A DNA stretch of 64,000 bases from an uncultured Bacteroidales bacterium (GTDB lineage: Bacteria; Bacteroidota; Bacteroidia; Bacteroidales; Muribaculaceae): assembly GCA_949289215.1 (NCBI GenBank), contig CASENC010000009.1, forward strand, positions 47,569 to 111,568. The letters are read 5' to 3'. The position numbers were made by a program, and so were the translations under genes. Below, piece after piece: positions 8,713 through 17,365 of the stretch. Positions within the stretch are counted from its first letter, which is position 1; each line of letters begins with the position of its first letter. Below the pieces are notes generated by a model. It searched no databases, was not told where the DNA came from, and saw nothing but the letters and a program-made list of their open reading frames with translations.

Positions 8713-9234
8713 ATGTTAAGTAAAAAAATCGAAGAGGCATTGAATGCCCAGATTAATGCCGAAATGTGGTCGGCATATTTGTATCTTTCGATGGCATCAT
8801 ATTGCCATGCCAACGGCAAGCCCGGAATGGGAAAGTGGTTTGAAGTGCAATTCAAGGAAGAGCAGGATCATGCCATGATTTTCTTTAAATATGTGATATC
8901 ACGCGGTGGTAACGTGAGCCTCAAGGCCATAGAGCCGGTTCCGACAGAATGGAATTCGACGCTGAATGTATTTGAAAGCACCCTTGCACACGAGCAGAAA
9001 GTTACAAGCCTTATCAATGACTTGTGCGCACTTGCCACACAAGAAAATGATTATGCCACACAAAGTATGCTCAAGTGGTTTATCGACGAGCAAGTGGAAG
9101 AAGAGGAGACTGCCCAAAATATCATCGACAACTTGAAGATGATCAATGACAACGGTTACGGGTTGTATATGCTTGACAAGGAGCTCGGTGCCCGCACCTA
9201 CACTCAGGCAGCTCCGCTTGCAGGAGGTGAATAA
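8713..9234 (+). CDS. ftnA: Ferritin
   Basis: 173 residues of the bacterial non-haem ferritin family. The ferroxidase ligands are recognisable: Glu in NAEMWSAYLYL, the EEQDHA motif (ExxH), and the EEQVEEEET-type helix carrying further carboxylates. It stores iron as ferric oxide in a 24-mer shell in the cytoplasm and protects from iron-driven oxidation. It is a single gene with its own strong terminator (9268-9304). I saw no clear TAnnTTTG box in the 110-base upstream gap, only CGTTTTTGC near 8630, so its promoter may differ from the house-keeping type. Confidence 0.97.
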   Translation: MLSKKIEEALNAQINAEMWSAYLYLSMASYCHANGKPGMGKWFEVQFKEEQDHAMIFFKYVISRGGNVSLKAIEPVPTEWNSTLNVFESTLAHEQKVTSLINDLCALATQENDYATQSMLKWFIDEQVEEEETAQNIIDNLKMINDNGYGLYMLDKELGARTYTQAAPLAGGE

Positions 9235-9267
9235 TTTTGTACAATAGCTTGAAAAAAGCGATAACAG

Positions 9268-9304
9268 AGCCACGGCAACACATTGTGTTGCCGTGGCTTT
9301 TTTG
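9268..9304 (+). terminator. Strong rho-independent terminator after ferritin
   Basis: A perfect 14-base-pair stem AGCCACGGCAACAC / GTGTTGCCGTGGCT with loop ATT, followed by a T run. Confidence 0.9.
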
Positions 9305-9403
9305 TGTGAAGCATTTGGCTGCAAGTGAGATAGAAACCTGAATAATCTTGTACAACGAGACATTTTTCATGGAAACAATGCCTGTATGATTAGATTAATG
9401 CCG

Positions 9404-9432
9404 TTATTCTCGTCATAATTTGACGAGAATAA
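9404..9432. repeat. Perfect 12-bp inverted repeat
   Basis: TTATTCTCGTCA and TGACGAGAATAA flank a 5-base loop. It has no U tract of a terminator kind and does not touch a recognised promoter. It is part of the gene-free stretch 9305-9836. Confidence 0.6.
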
Positions 9433-9477
9433 TTGATATATATATTCGTTCCGAATGTATAATTGAGTGTGTGTTGC

Positions 9478-9746
9478 AAAAAATTCAATTCTTTTGACTT
9501 CGTTTGCGTGTTACCCTGGACGAACGTACAAGTCACCAAGTCTCCTAACCAATATAAGTGTAGAGACGCGATTCATCGCGTCTGAAACCGCATTCCATGG
9601 AAATCAACTTATTTCATAGCCACACATTAGACGCGATGAATCGCGTCTCTACTCGTCATACATTTTCAGGGCAAATTTTAGGATATTCAAGATATTATGC
9701 AGTTTAATGGAAATAAGTGAAGAAGTCAGGAAAAAATTCAATTCTT
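9478..9746. repeat. REP-like palindrome pair framed by 16-bp direct repeats
   Basis: Two copies of a 24-base palindromic unit starting GTAGAGACGCG lie in opposite orientation at 9560-9583 and 9629-9652, identical base for base when one is inverted, and each unit is nearly self-complementary. The direct repeat AAAAAATTCAATTCTT occurs at 9478-9493 and again at 9731-9746. No open frame lies inside. The same GTAGAGAC family recurs at 58525 and 60123, so this is a dispersed repeat of this genome, possibly a remnant of a small mobile unit. Confidence 0.65.
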
Positions 9747-9836
9747 GTGGTTGCTGCCGAAGGTTGGCGAAGTACCAATTATTTGTTGAGACATGATGCT
9801 TGAGTGATGCTTTTTGAGTGTTTTATTGTCAAATGT

Positions 9837-9869
9837 TTTGCATAATAACGCATATTGTTGTATTTTTGC
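9837..9869 (+). promoter_or_regulatory. Promoter of the metalloprotease-SusCD operon
   Basis: TTTG at 9837-9840, a 20-base spacer and TATTTTTGC at 9861-9869 form a full Bacteroidota promoter. It leaves an untranslated leader of roughly 170 bases before the ATG at 10048. Confidence 0.7.
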
Positions 9870-10047
9870 AACCGATATGCGCATTTTTATAAATTGGTGT
9901 TCCTCTTTAGGGGTGTGCATTAGAAATGGGTACGCAGCCTTTGGTTGTATTCTTGAATGAGTAATGGCGTTTGTTTCAATGCCCGGTGAGGGGATAAGGC
10001 ACACGCAACTATGTCGAGATAATAGTAATGTCTCTATTAATAGAATT

Positions 10048-12639
10048 ATGAGAATAAGGAAAATAGGTTTGTTTATTGTCGCATCTGCTGTTTTGGCTGT
10101 TCCGGCCACTGCCGATGCCGCATTTTGGAACAAGTGGTTCAAGAAAGGGAAAGCCGACACGACCGAGGTGGCCGAGCAAGATCCCGAAAAAGTGCAGGAA
10201 TTTGGCAAAATCATGTATAATGCCACCGGTGAGAGCCATGGCATGATGAATGTGTATGAATACAAAGACGATTATTATTTTGAGGTACCTGTTGCCTTGA
10301 TGGGGCGTGATATGCTCGTTGTCAATAAGTTGACATTTGTGCCATCGGAGCTTAACGAGGCCGGAGTGAACCGCGGTACAAATTATCAGACCCTTATGGT
10401 GCGCTTCGGCGTTGATTCGGCATTGACTCATGTAAGTATGCGCCAACAGCGTCCGTTGCCCGATGTTCCCCAAGGAGATGCCATTGCCCGTTCTATTGCC
10501 GAAAATTATATTTCGCCGATAATAGAGAATTTCGAGGTAGTGGGGCATTCAAAGGATTCCACTGCCGTAATGATAAAAGTCACCGACCTTTTCAATGGTC
10601 AAAACACCATAATCAACGATGTGTTCAATAATATCAACCTTGGCACGTCGGCCAATAAGAACTTGTCGCGAATTGTGGATGTGAAAGCTTTTGACAACAA
10701 TGTGATAGCACATAGCGAATTGACGACAAAGGTGACCGAGGGTATGGAGTCGGTATATGTGACTGTAGGAGTTAGCTGCTCTATAGTGTTGCTGCCCGAA
10801 GTTCCCATGCAGGCCCGGCTTGACACGCCGCGCATAGGCTATTTTACAACCGATAAACTGTATTACAGCGATGACCAGCAAAAGGTTGACACCCGCAAAT
10901 ATATTACTCGGTGGAGGCTTGTTCCGAGCGACACTGCCGCATATTTGCGCGGTGAAGCGGTTCCGCCTGTAAAACCTATCAAATTCTATATCGACAACAG
11001 CGTACCAGAAAAATGGAGGCCATACCTCATTGAAGGTATTACCGACTGGAACTGTGTGTTCGAGAGCATAGGGTTTAAAGACGCCATAGTGGTGGAGCAA
11101 TATCCCGATACAGTGGCTACCGATGACATCAACTATTCGACACTCACGTATGCGGCCAGTACCAAGATGAATGCCATGGGGCCATCGACGCTTGACCCTC
11201 GCACGGGAGAAATTCTTGAAGCCGACATCATGTGGTGGCACAATGTGCTGTCGATGCTGCAACAGTGGATTACAGTGCAAACCGGCGCAATCAATCCTGC
11301 CGCCCGCACAACTTTGTTGCCCGATAGCCTTATGGGCGATGCCATGCGTTTTGTGGTGTGCCACGAAGTGGGACACTCGCTCGGCTTGCGCCACAATATG
11401 ATAGCATCGAACGCCATTCCCACCGACTCGTTGCGTTCCAAGCAATTCACCGACCGTTTCAACAGCACTTCGTCATCGATTATGGATTATGCCCGATTTA
11501 ATTATGTGGCTCAGCCCGGCGATGGTGTTACGCACGTTTCGCCGCACATAGGCCCGTATGATTATTTCGCAATAGAATATGCTTACCGGTGGTATCCCAA
11601 TGCCGATAGTGAAGAAAACGGGTTGCAAGAGCTGCTTGCTTCGCACACAGGGCCGCTTTACAAGTTCAGCGAGGCACAGCCGTCGCGCGATGCTGTTGAC
11701 CCCCGTGCGCAAAGCGAGGATCTCGGCGACGATGCCGTTCGTTCGTCGCAACTCGGTATCGAAAACTTGAAAGTGGTTATGGACAACCTCATAGCATGGA
11801 CGACCACAGGCGAGCGAAACCAGACGTATGACGAGGCTTCGCGCCTGTATTACGCCGTGGTCAACCAGTGGAATTATTACCTTTATCATGTGCTTGCCAA
11901 TGTGGGTGGCATATATATTGAAAACACCACTGTCGGCGACGGGGTGAAGACTTTCACCTATGTCGAAAAAGAAAAACAAAAAGCGGCAGTGAAATTCCTT
12001 ATAGATAATGTGTTCACCACTCAAGACTGGCTTTTCAATACCGAAATTTCGGATTATACGTTCCTTAATCGCAGCACTCCTAACGGGGTGGTGGAATATT
12101 CTCCTTCGCAGATATTCAAGAATGCCCAGGCATACTTGTTTTTTGACTTGCTCTATAACGACCGGTTGCTGCGAATGCTTGAAAACGAAAGCCGTAATGG
12201 CAAGGACGCATATACCACGGTTGACCTGATGAACGACTTGCACCGCAGCATCTTCGGTGTGACCATACGCGGCGGCTTGCCCACGGTGAGCGAGCGCAAC
12301 ACGCAAAAGCTTTTTGTCGATGCCCTTATCACGGCAGCTTCGGCCTCGGAAGGGATAAAGGTCAACCGTTCTATAATGGGCGGACAGATACTCGACCCCG
12401 ACGATTGCAGTATATGCCCATATCATGCCGCCGACATCGAGCGCAGCGGAACACGCCGCGAGCTAAGTTTCTATGGCTCGCAGATAGCCCGCACTAGCGA
12501 TGCAATATCGGTTAAACGTGGAGAACTGTTGCGTATAAAAGACTTGTTGACAAGCCGTTCAGGTACTTCTGACGAAGCAACTCGTTATCACTATAAAGAT
12601 TTGATTTTGAGAATCGAGAATGCTCTTGAAATAAAATAG
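10048..12639 (+). CDS. Exported zinc metalloprotease (DUF5117/DUF5118 type, HExxHxxGxxH)
   Basis: 863 residues from the ATG at 10048, chosen because it gives a proper signal peptide (MRIRKIGLFIVASAVLAVPATADA); an in-frame start 84 bases upstream adds a hydrophilic lead. The N-terminal third resembles the DUF5118/DUF5117 region. The catalytic metzincin motif HEVGHSLGLRHN begins at His439 with Glu440, and the SSSIMDYARFN segment that follows supplies the Met-turn. The C-terminal third is helical and ends without a sorting domain. It degrades proteins or peptides in the periplasm or at the surface. SusC begins 40 bases downstream, so the protease, SusC, SusD and the T9SS protein probably form one operon for protein or glycopeptide use (inference). 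Confidence 0.9.
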   Translation: MRIRKIGLFIVASAVLAVPATADAAFWNKWFKKGKADTTEVAEQDPEKVQEFGKIMYNATGESHGMMNVYEYKDDYYFEVPVALMGRDMLVVNKLTFVPSELNEAGVNRGTNYQTLMVRFGVDSALTHVSMRQQRPLPDVPQGDAIARSIAENYISPIIENFEVVGHSKDSTAVMIKVTDLFNGQNTIINDVFNNINLGTSANKNLSRIVDVKAFDNNVIAHSELTTKVTEGMESVYVTVGVSCSIVLLPEVPMQARLDTPRIGYFTTDKLYYSDDQQKVDTRKYITRWRLVPSDTAAYLRGEAVPPVKPIKFYIDNSVPEKWRPYLIEGITDWNCVFESIGFKDAIVVEQYPDTVATDDINYSTLTYAASTKMNAMGPSTLDPRTGEILEADIMWWHNVLSMLQQWITVQTGAINPAARTTLLPDSLMGDAMRFVVCHEVGHSLGLRHNMIASNAIPTDSLRSKQFTDRFNSTSSSIMDYARFNYVAQPGDGVTHVSPHIGPYDYFAIEYAYRWYPNADSEENGLQELLASHTGPLYKFSEAQPSRDAVDPRAQSEDLGDDAVRSSQLGIENLKVVMDNLIAWTTTGERNQTYDEASRLYYAVVNQWNYYLYHVLANVGGIYIENTTVGDGVKTFTYVEKEKQKAAVKFLIDNVFTTQDWLFNTEISDYTFLNRSTPNGVVEYSPSQIFKNAQAYLFFDLLYNDRLLRMLENESRNGKDAYTTVDLMNDLHRSIFGVTIRGGLPTVSERNTQKLFVDALITAASASEGIKVNRSIMGGQILDPDDCSICPYHAADIERSGTRRELSFYGSQIARTSDAISVKRGELLRIKDLLTSRSGTSDEATRYHYKDLILRIENALEIK

Positions 12640-12679
12640 ACTTATTCATAACACTACTATTATACTATTTTACATTATA

Positions 12680-15600
12680 ATGAAAAAATTCATTTTATTT
12701 TTGTTGTTATCATTGGTTTCGGCTACAGCGGCAGTTGCATCGGTGACGGTAAAAGGCCGCGTGGTTGATGCCGGAGACCAACAGCCGCTTGTGGGGGCTA
12801 CGATAATTGTGCCTGAGAAGGCACTCGAAGCCGCCGGAAGCAGCAGACGCAATGTGAACGCGCTTACCGACATTGACGGGAATTTTACCATTGTTGTTCC
12901 CGATGGGATTACGGCGGTGGATTGCCGTTATGTGGGATATGCGCCAATGACTGTGGAATTGAAAGGGAACCTCGACCACCTGGTTATTCCCATGACAGCT
13001 GCTTCTACCGAGTTGAGCGAAGTGGTGGTTACAGGTTATCAAAAAATCGAAAAGCGTAAACTTACGGCAGCCATACAGACGGTGGCTGTGAACGACAATA
13101 TGCTGGGTAGCGCGATGAGCATTGACCAAGCCCTTGCCGGACAGGTGGCCGGACTTTCGTCGGTGACTTCGACCGGTGCGCCGGGTGCTTCGCCCAAGAT
13201 TCGCATTCGTGGTACGGCATCGCTCAATGGCACACAGGAACCGCTGTGGGTGCTCGACGGTATCCCGCTTGAAGGTACCACGCTGCCTACGATGGAAGAC
13301 TTGAAAGACATCGATGAGATATATTCAACTTCGATTGCAGGCATCAATCCAGCCGATATCGAGACGATAACTGTGCTTAAAGATGCCGCCGCCACTGCCA
13401 TATATGGGGCGCGTGCTGCCAATGGCGTGATTGTAATCACCACGAAATCGGGTCGTTCGGGTGCACCGAAGGTGAATTTTTCCACGCGCATCACCTATTC
13501 GCCAAAGACAGGTATCGATCGCCTGAACCTGCTCGACAGTAACGAGAAGGTAGATCTTGAACTTGCCCTGCTTGGCACGTCATACACCTACAGGGAAAAC
13601 AAGGGCCAGGTGGCCCGCATCATTGCCGCAGCCGGAGAAACCAATGCCTACAAGGCAGGTGGTTGGGGAGCGCTGTCGGGCAGCACCCAAGCGCAGATAA
13701 ATCAATTGCGCAATATCAATACCGATTGGAACGACATATTGTTTCGTAACACCGTGAGCCAGGAATACAATTTGAGCGTATCGGGAGGAAACGATAAGGC
13801 CACATATTATACTTCGGTAGGTTATACCGATGAGCGCGGCAATGTGGTGGGTGTCGAGGCTAATCGTTTGAATGTGACGGCTAAGGCATCTTATCGCCTG
13901 AGCCGCAGGTTGCGTGTGGGCGCGTCGCTATTTGCCAATCGTCGTGTTAACAAGTCGAACCTTACCGATGCCGACGGTTTTACCAACCCGGTTTATTATT
14001 CACGCCGTGCCAATCCGTATCAAACTCCTTTCAATGAAGATGGCTCATATAACTATGACGTTGACATTCAGGGACGTGAAGATTCCGAGTTGATGTTTAA
14101 CATATTTGAAGAACGCGATGGAACCAGTTACGAACTTGAATCAAAATCGGTGACTGCGATTTTCGATGGGGAGTTTCGTTTCAACGATCAATTCAAGGTG
14201 TTTACCCAACTCGGCTTGCAGCTTGACGACAGCGACAAAGAAGAAATAGCCGACGGCAACACTTATGCGATGCGCAAAGATGTGGAGCGCACCACGCTTG
14301 CCACATTGGGCGGAGAGTCGTTCCTGCCCGAAGGTGGCAAGAAAACCGCTTCGTCGAGCACCCAGCGGCAGGTGACATGGAAATTCCAAGGCGAATATTC
14401 CGACAAGTTTGCCGACATTCATGAGGTGGAATTAATGGCCGGTACCGAAATCCGCAAGACGTGGTATGAGTCGGTTTCGGCTACAGGTTACGGTTATGAC
14501 CGCAAGACGTTGCAAACCAAGCCGGTGATATTCCCCGATGAAAGTTGGGCCGAGTTGTATCCGCTATATGCCGAGACTTATACCGAGAATGCTTTTGCAT
14601 CGTTCTATGCAACCGGTTCGTATTCGTTGTTGGGTCGCTACACCATAGGCGGCAGTGTGCGTATGGACGGCTCGGATATGTTTGGCGTGGCCAAAAAATA
14701 CCGTTTTTTGCCGCTTTATTCGGTGAGCGGATTATGGCGATTGAGCGATGAACCGTTTATGGAAGATGCCGAGTGGCTTGATAACCTTGCCTTGCGTGTG
14801 TCATACGGTATCCAGGGAAACATCGACAAAAACACGTCGTCATATGTGATGGGCGACTACAATAATGTGACAATACTGCCGGGGCTTACCGAAGAAATCA
14901 TATCGGTGTCAACGCCACCCAACAGCCGCTTGCGTTGGGAAAAGACCAAGACATTCTCGACCGGTATCGACTTTGGTGTGCTTAACAATGCCATCAATTT
15001 GAGCGTGGATTTCTATAACCGTAACGGTTCCGACCTTATCGCAGCACGGATGTTGCCGCTTGAAACCGGTTATGTGCAGATGCTTGTAAACTGGGCCAGC
15101 ATGCGCAACACAGGTGTGGAAGTGACCATTGCCTCGCGCAATATACACACTCCCGACTTTATGTGGACCACCAATTTCAATTTCGCATGGAATGCCAATA
15201 AGGTGTTGCGTGAAGAAATTCCGTCGAATCAAACCACGCCAGGGCGTGAAGGGTATCCGGTGGGTGCATTGTTTGCTTTGAAATCGGCAGGGCTTGATGA
15301 AGACGGGTATCCGTTGTTTTATAATAAGCAGGGCGAAGTGGTGACTGCCACCGAGTTGCTCAAACTTAACTCGGCCGGGGCAAGTACGCTCACGGCCGAA
15401 GAGCAACGCAACCTGTACAGCTACATAGGTTCGACCGATCCTCTTTTCTCGGGCGGCTTGATGAACACGTTTACCTATAAGAATTGGGAACTTAGCTTGA
15501 ACTTTATTTTCAATCTCAAGTCGTATGTGCGTTGCTCGCCGTCGTACAGCCCGGCCAATTATGACCGCGGAATGAACAGCAATCGTGACATACTTAACCG

Positions 15601-15946
15601 TTGGACACCGGATAACACCAACACCACGTTCCCTGTGCTGATGAACAGCAGCGACCGCCCGGCCGAATACATACAGTATGCCGAATATTCGCTTTACAGT
15701 TCGCTCGACACTTGGGTGAAACGCAACGACCATGTACGCTTGCAAAATCTGCGCCTTGCTTACACATTGCCGTCGGAAATAAGCCGAAAGGCCAATATGG
15801 AGCGCGTTACCATAGGTCTTGAAGCAAGGAACCTGTTGGTTTTCGGTGCTGATTACACTAATTATTTGGACCCCGAAACCATGGGTAACGAGTTTGCTCA
15901 GCCCATTCCCAAGTCGTTCTCGTTTAACTTGAATGTTACATTCTAA
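12680..15946 (+). CDS. SusC/RagA-family TonB-dependent transporter
   Basis: 1088 residues. The order is signal peptide (1-20), carboxypeptidase-regulatory-like domain (about 22-115, VKGRVVDAGDQQPLVGATI), TonB-box-like segment ELSEVVVTGYQ, plug with the family signatures LWVLDGIPLEG and IETITVLKDAAATAIYGARA, then a 22-strand barrel ending in the aromatic-rich LNVTF. The length is normal for RagA/SusC. It imports a bound ligand across the outer membrane with energy from TonB. The SusD partner follows after 16 bases. The ligand is not shown by sequence; the upstream metalloprotease suggests peptides or glycopeptides rather than plain polysaccharide. Confidence 0.96.
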   Translation: MKKFILFLLLSLVSATAAVASVTVKGRVVDAGDQQPLVGATIIVPEKALEAAGSSRRNVNALTDIDGNFTIVVPDGITAVDCRYVGYAPMTVELKGNLDHLVIPMTAASTELSEVVVTGYQKIEKRKLTAAIQTVAVNDNMLGSAMSIDQALAGQVAGLSSVTSTGAPGASPKIRIRGTASLNGTQEPLWVLDGIPLEGTTLPTMEDLKDIDEIYSTSIAGINPADIETITVLKDAAATAIYGARAANGVIVITTKSGRSGAPKVNFSTRITYSPKTGIDRLNLLDSNEKVDLELALLGTSYTYRENKGQVARIIAAAGETNAYKAGGWGALSGSTQAQINQLRNINTDWNDILFRNTVSQEYNLSVSGGNDKATYYTSVGYTDERGNVVGVEANRLNVTAKASYRLSRRLRVGASLFANRRVNKSNLTDADGFTNPVYYSRRANPYQTPFNEDGSYNYDVDIQGREDSELMFNIFEERDGTSYELESKSVTAIFDGEFRFNDQFKVFTQLGLQLDDSDKEEIADGNTYAMRKDVERTTLATLGGESFLPEGGKKTASSSTQRQVTWKFQGEYSDKFADIHEVELMAGTEIRKTWYESVSATGYGYDRKTLQTKPVIFPDESWAELYPLYAETYTENAFASFYATGSYSLLGRYTIGGSVRMDGSDMFGVAKKYRFLPLYSVSGLWRLSDEPFMEDAEWLDNLALRVSYGIQGNIDKNTSSYVMGDYNNVTILPGLTEEIISVSTPPNSRLRWEKTKTFSTGIDFGVLNNAINLSVDFYNRNGSDLIAARMLPLETGYVQMLVNWASMRNTGVEVTIASRNIHTPDFMWTTNFNFAWNANKVLREEIPSNQTTPGREGYPVGALFALKSAGLDEDGYPLFYNKQGEVVTATELLKLNSAGASTLTAEEQRNLYSYIGSTDPLFSGGLMNTFTYKNWELSLNFIFNLKSYVRCSPSYSPANYDRGMNSNRDILNRWTPDNTNTTFPVLMNSSDRPAEYIQYAEYSLYSSLDTWVKRNDHVRLQNLRLAYTLPSEISRKANMERVTIGLEARNLLVFGADYTNYLDPETMGNEFAQPIPKSFSFNLNVTF

Positions 15947-15962
15947 AAAAGGTTTGACACCG

Positions 15963-17315
15963 ATGAAAAATATTAATAGAATATATGGCATTGCCACGGT
16001 GGCATTGGCTGCTTTGTCCACAACGAGTTGTGACAACTTCCTTGACATTCAGCCGGTGGGGCGTGTCATCATTACCACTGCCGATGAGTATCGCAAGATG
16101 CTTACCGAGGCTTATTCCATTGTGCCCGAAGACCGCGGACTTGCCACTTTCCGCAGCGACGAGTTTGTGCTTAATTCCACTGTTTCGCAAGAAGATTTGA
16201 ACAGTTACCTTGATATATGGCGGTGGGAAGATGTGTCGCCCGAATCGACTACCGCCACTTTTAACTGGCGCAGCTACTATCAAGTGCTTTATGAAGCCAA
16301 TTACCTGATAGAAAGCCGCGACAACATCACCGAAGGCAGTGCCGAAGAAATCGACCAACTTGAAGGCGAGGCATATATGCTCAGGGCATATATGCACTTC
16401 CTGCTCGTTAACCTGTATGGCGAGCCTTATACCGCCCTTGCCGATCCTTATTCAAGCAAGGCAGTGCCGTTGAAGCTCGACACCGACCCTTACAATGTGC
16501 TTTCGCGCAATACGGTGGGGGAGATATATGACCAAATAATAAGTGATATGGATATGGCCGAGAGGTTGCTTAATGTGGATGACTGGGGCGAATATCGCTA
16601 CCGGTTCAACACGCTCTCGGTCGATGCGTTGCGTTCGCGTGTGTACCTTTACATGGGGCGTTGGGAAGAGTCGCTTGCAGCTTCGCGTCGTGTGCTTGAA
16701 GTGAAAAGCACACTTTCCGATGTTACCACCGAACTGCCCAACCATTATCAGTCGGTTGAAAACATCGTGGCTCTTGAACAGGTCATGACTGCCTATTACG
16801 ACCGTGCAGGAAAGGTGAATTCGGAGCTTTATGGTTTGTATGACATTTCGGGAGATTTGCGCCGTACACAATATTTCAACCGTCAAACTTCGTCGAACAT
16901 CACTGTGAAGAAGGGTGGCAGCAATGAATACAGTTGTTCGTTCCGCGTGGGTGAAATTTACCTTAATGCGGCCGAAGCCGCACTTGAAGCCTCGACAGGC
17001 GAGGATGCCTTGCAGGCGGCCCGCGGATACCTGCTCACACTTATGCAGAACCGCTACACAGCCAATTATTATGCCAAGCGTGAAGCCGCTGTGAATGAAA
17101 TGTCGCGTGATGAATTGCGCGAGGAAATCTACACCGAGCGTCGCCGTGAATTGGCATTTGAGGGGCATCGTTGGTTTGACTTGCGTCGCACCACGCGCCC
17201 ACAGCTCACAAAGACTTATCAGGGTGTAACTTACACACTTGAACAGAACGATAGCCGCTACACGGTGCGCATACCGTCGGCAGCCATCGAGGCAAATCCC
17301 AACCTGGCAAATTGA
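15963..17315 (+). CDS. SusD/RagB-family nutrient-binding lipoprotein
   Basis: 450 residues from the ATG at 15963; a longer in-frame start at 15933 overlaps the end of susC and hides the signal. The lipoprotein signal ends at Cys23 (LSTTSC). The family signatures are present: DNFLDIQPVG at the mature N-terminus, EGEAYMLRAYMHFLLVNLYGEPY (tetratricopeptide-like helix) and the C-terminal ERRRELAFEGHRWFDLRRT. It is anchored to the outer leaflet and forms the lid of the SusC transporter. At 450 residues it is a little short for the family, closer to RagB than to starch SusD. Confidence 0.96.
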   Translation: MKNINRIYGIATVALAALSTTSCDNFLDIQPVGRVIITTADEYRKMLTEAYSIVPEDRGLATFRSDEFVLNSTVSQEDLNSYLDIWRWEDVSPESTTATFNWRSYYQVLYEANYLIESRDNITEGSAEEIDQLEGEAYMLRAYMHFLLVNLYGEPYTALADPYSSKAVPLKLDTDPYNVLSRNTVGEIYDQIISDMDMAERLLNVDDWGEYRYRFNTLSVDALRSRVYLYMGRWEESLAASRRVLEVKSTLSDVTTELPNHYQSVENIVALEQVMTAYYDRAGKVNSELYGLYDISGDLRRTQYFNRQTSSNITVKKGGSNEYSCSFRVGEIYLNAAEAALEASTGEDALQAARGYLLTLMQNRYTANYYAKREAAVNEMSRDELREEIYTERRRELAFEGHRWFDLRRTTRPQLTKTYQGVTYTLEQNDSRYTVRIPSAAIEANPNLAN

Positions 17316-17365
17316 TTTTACACGCATTTATACGAAAATAACCACATAAAGAAAAAGATTTAAAG

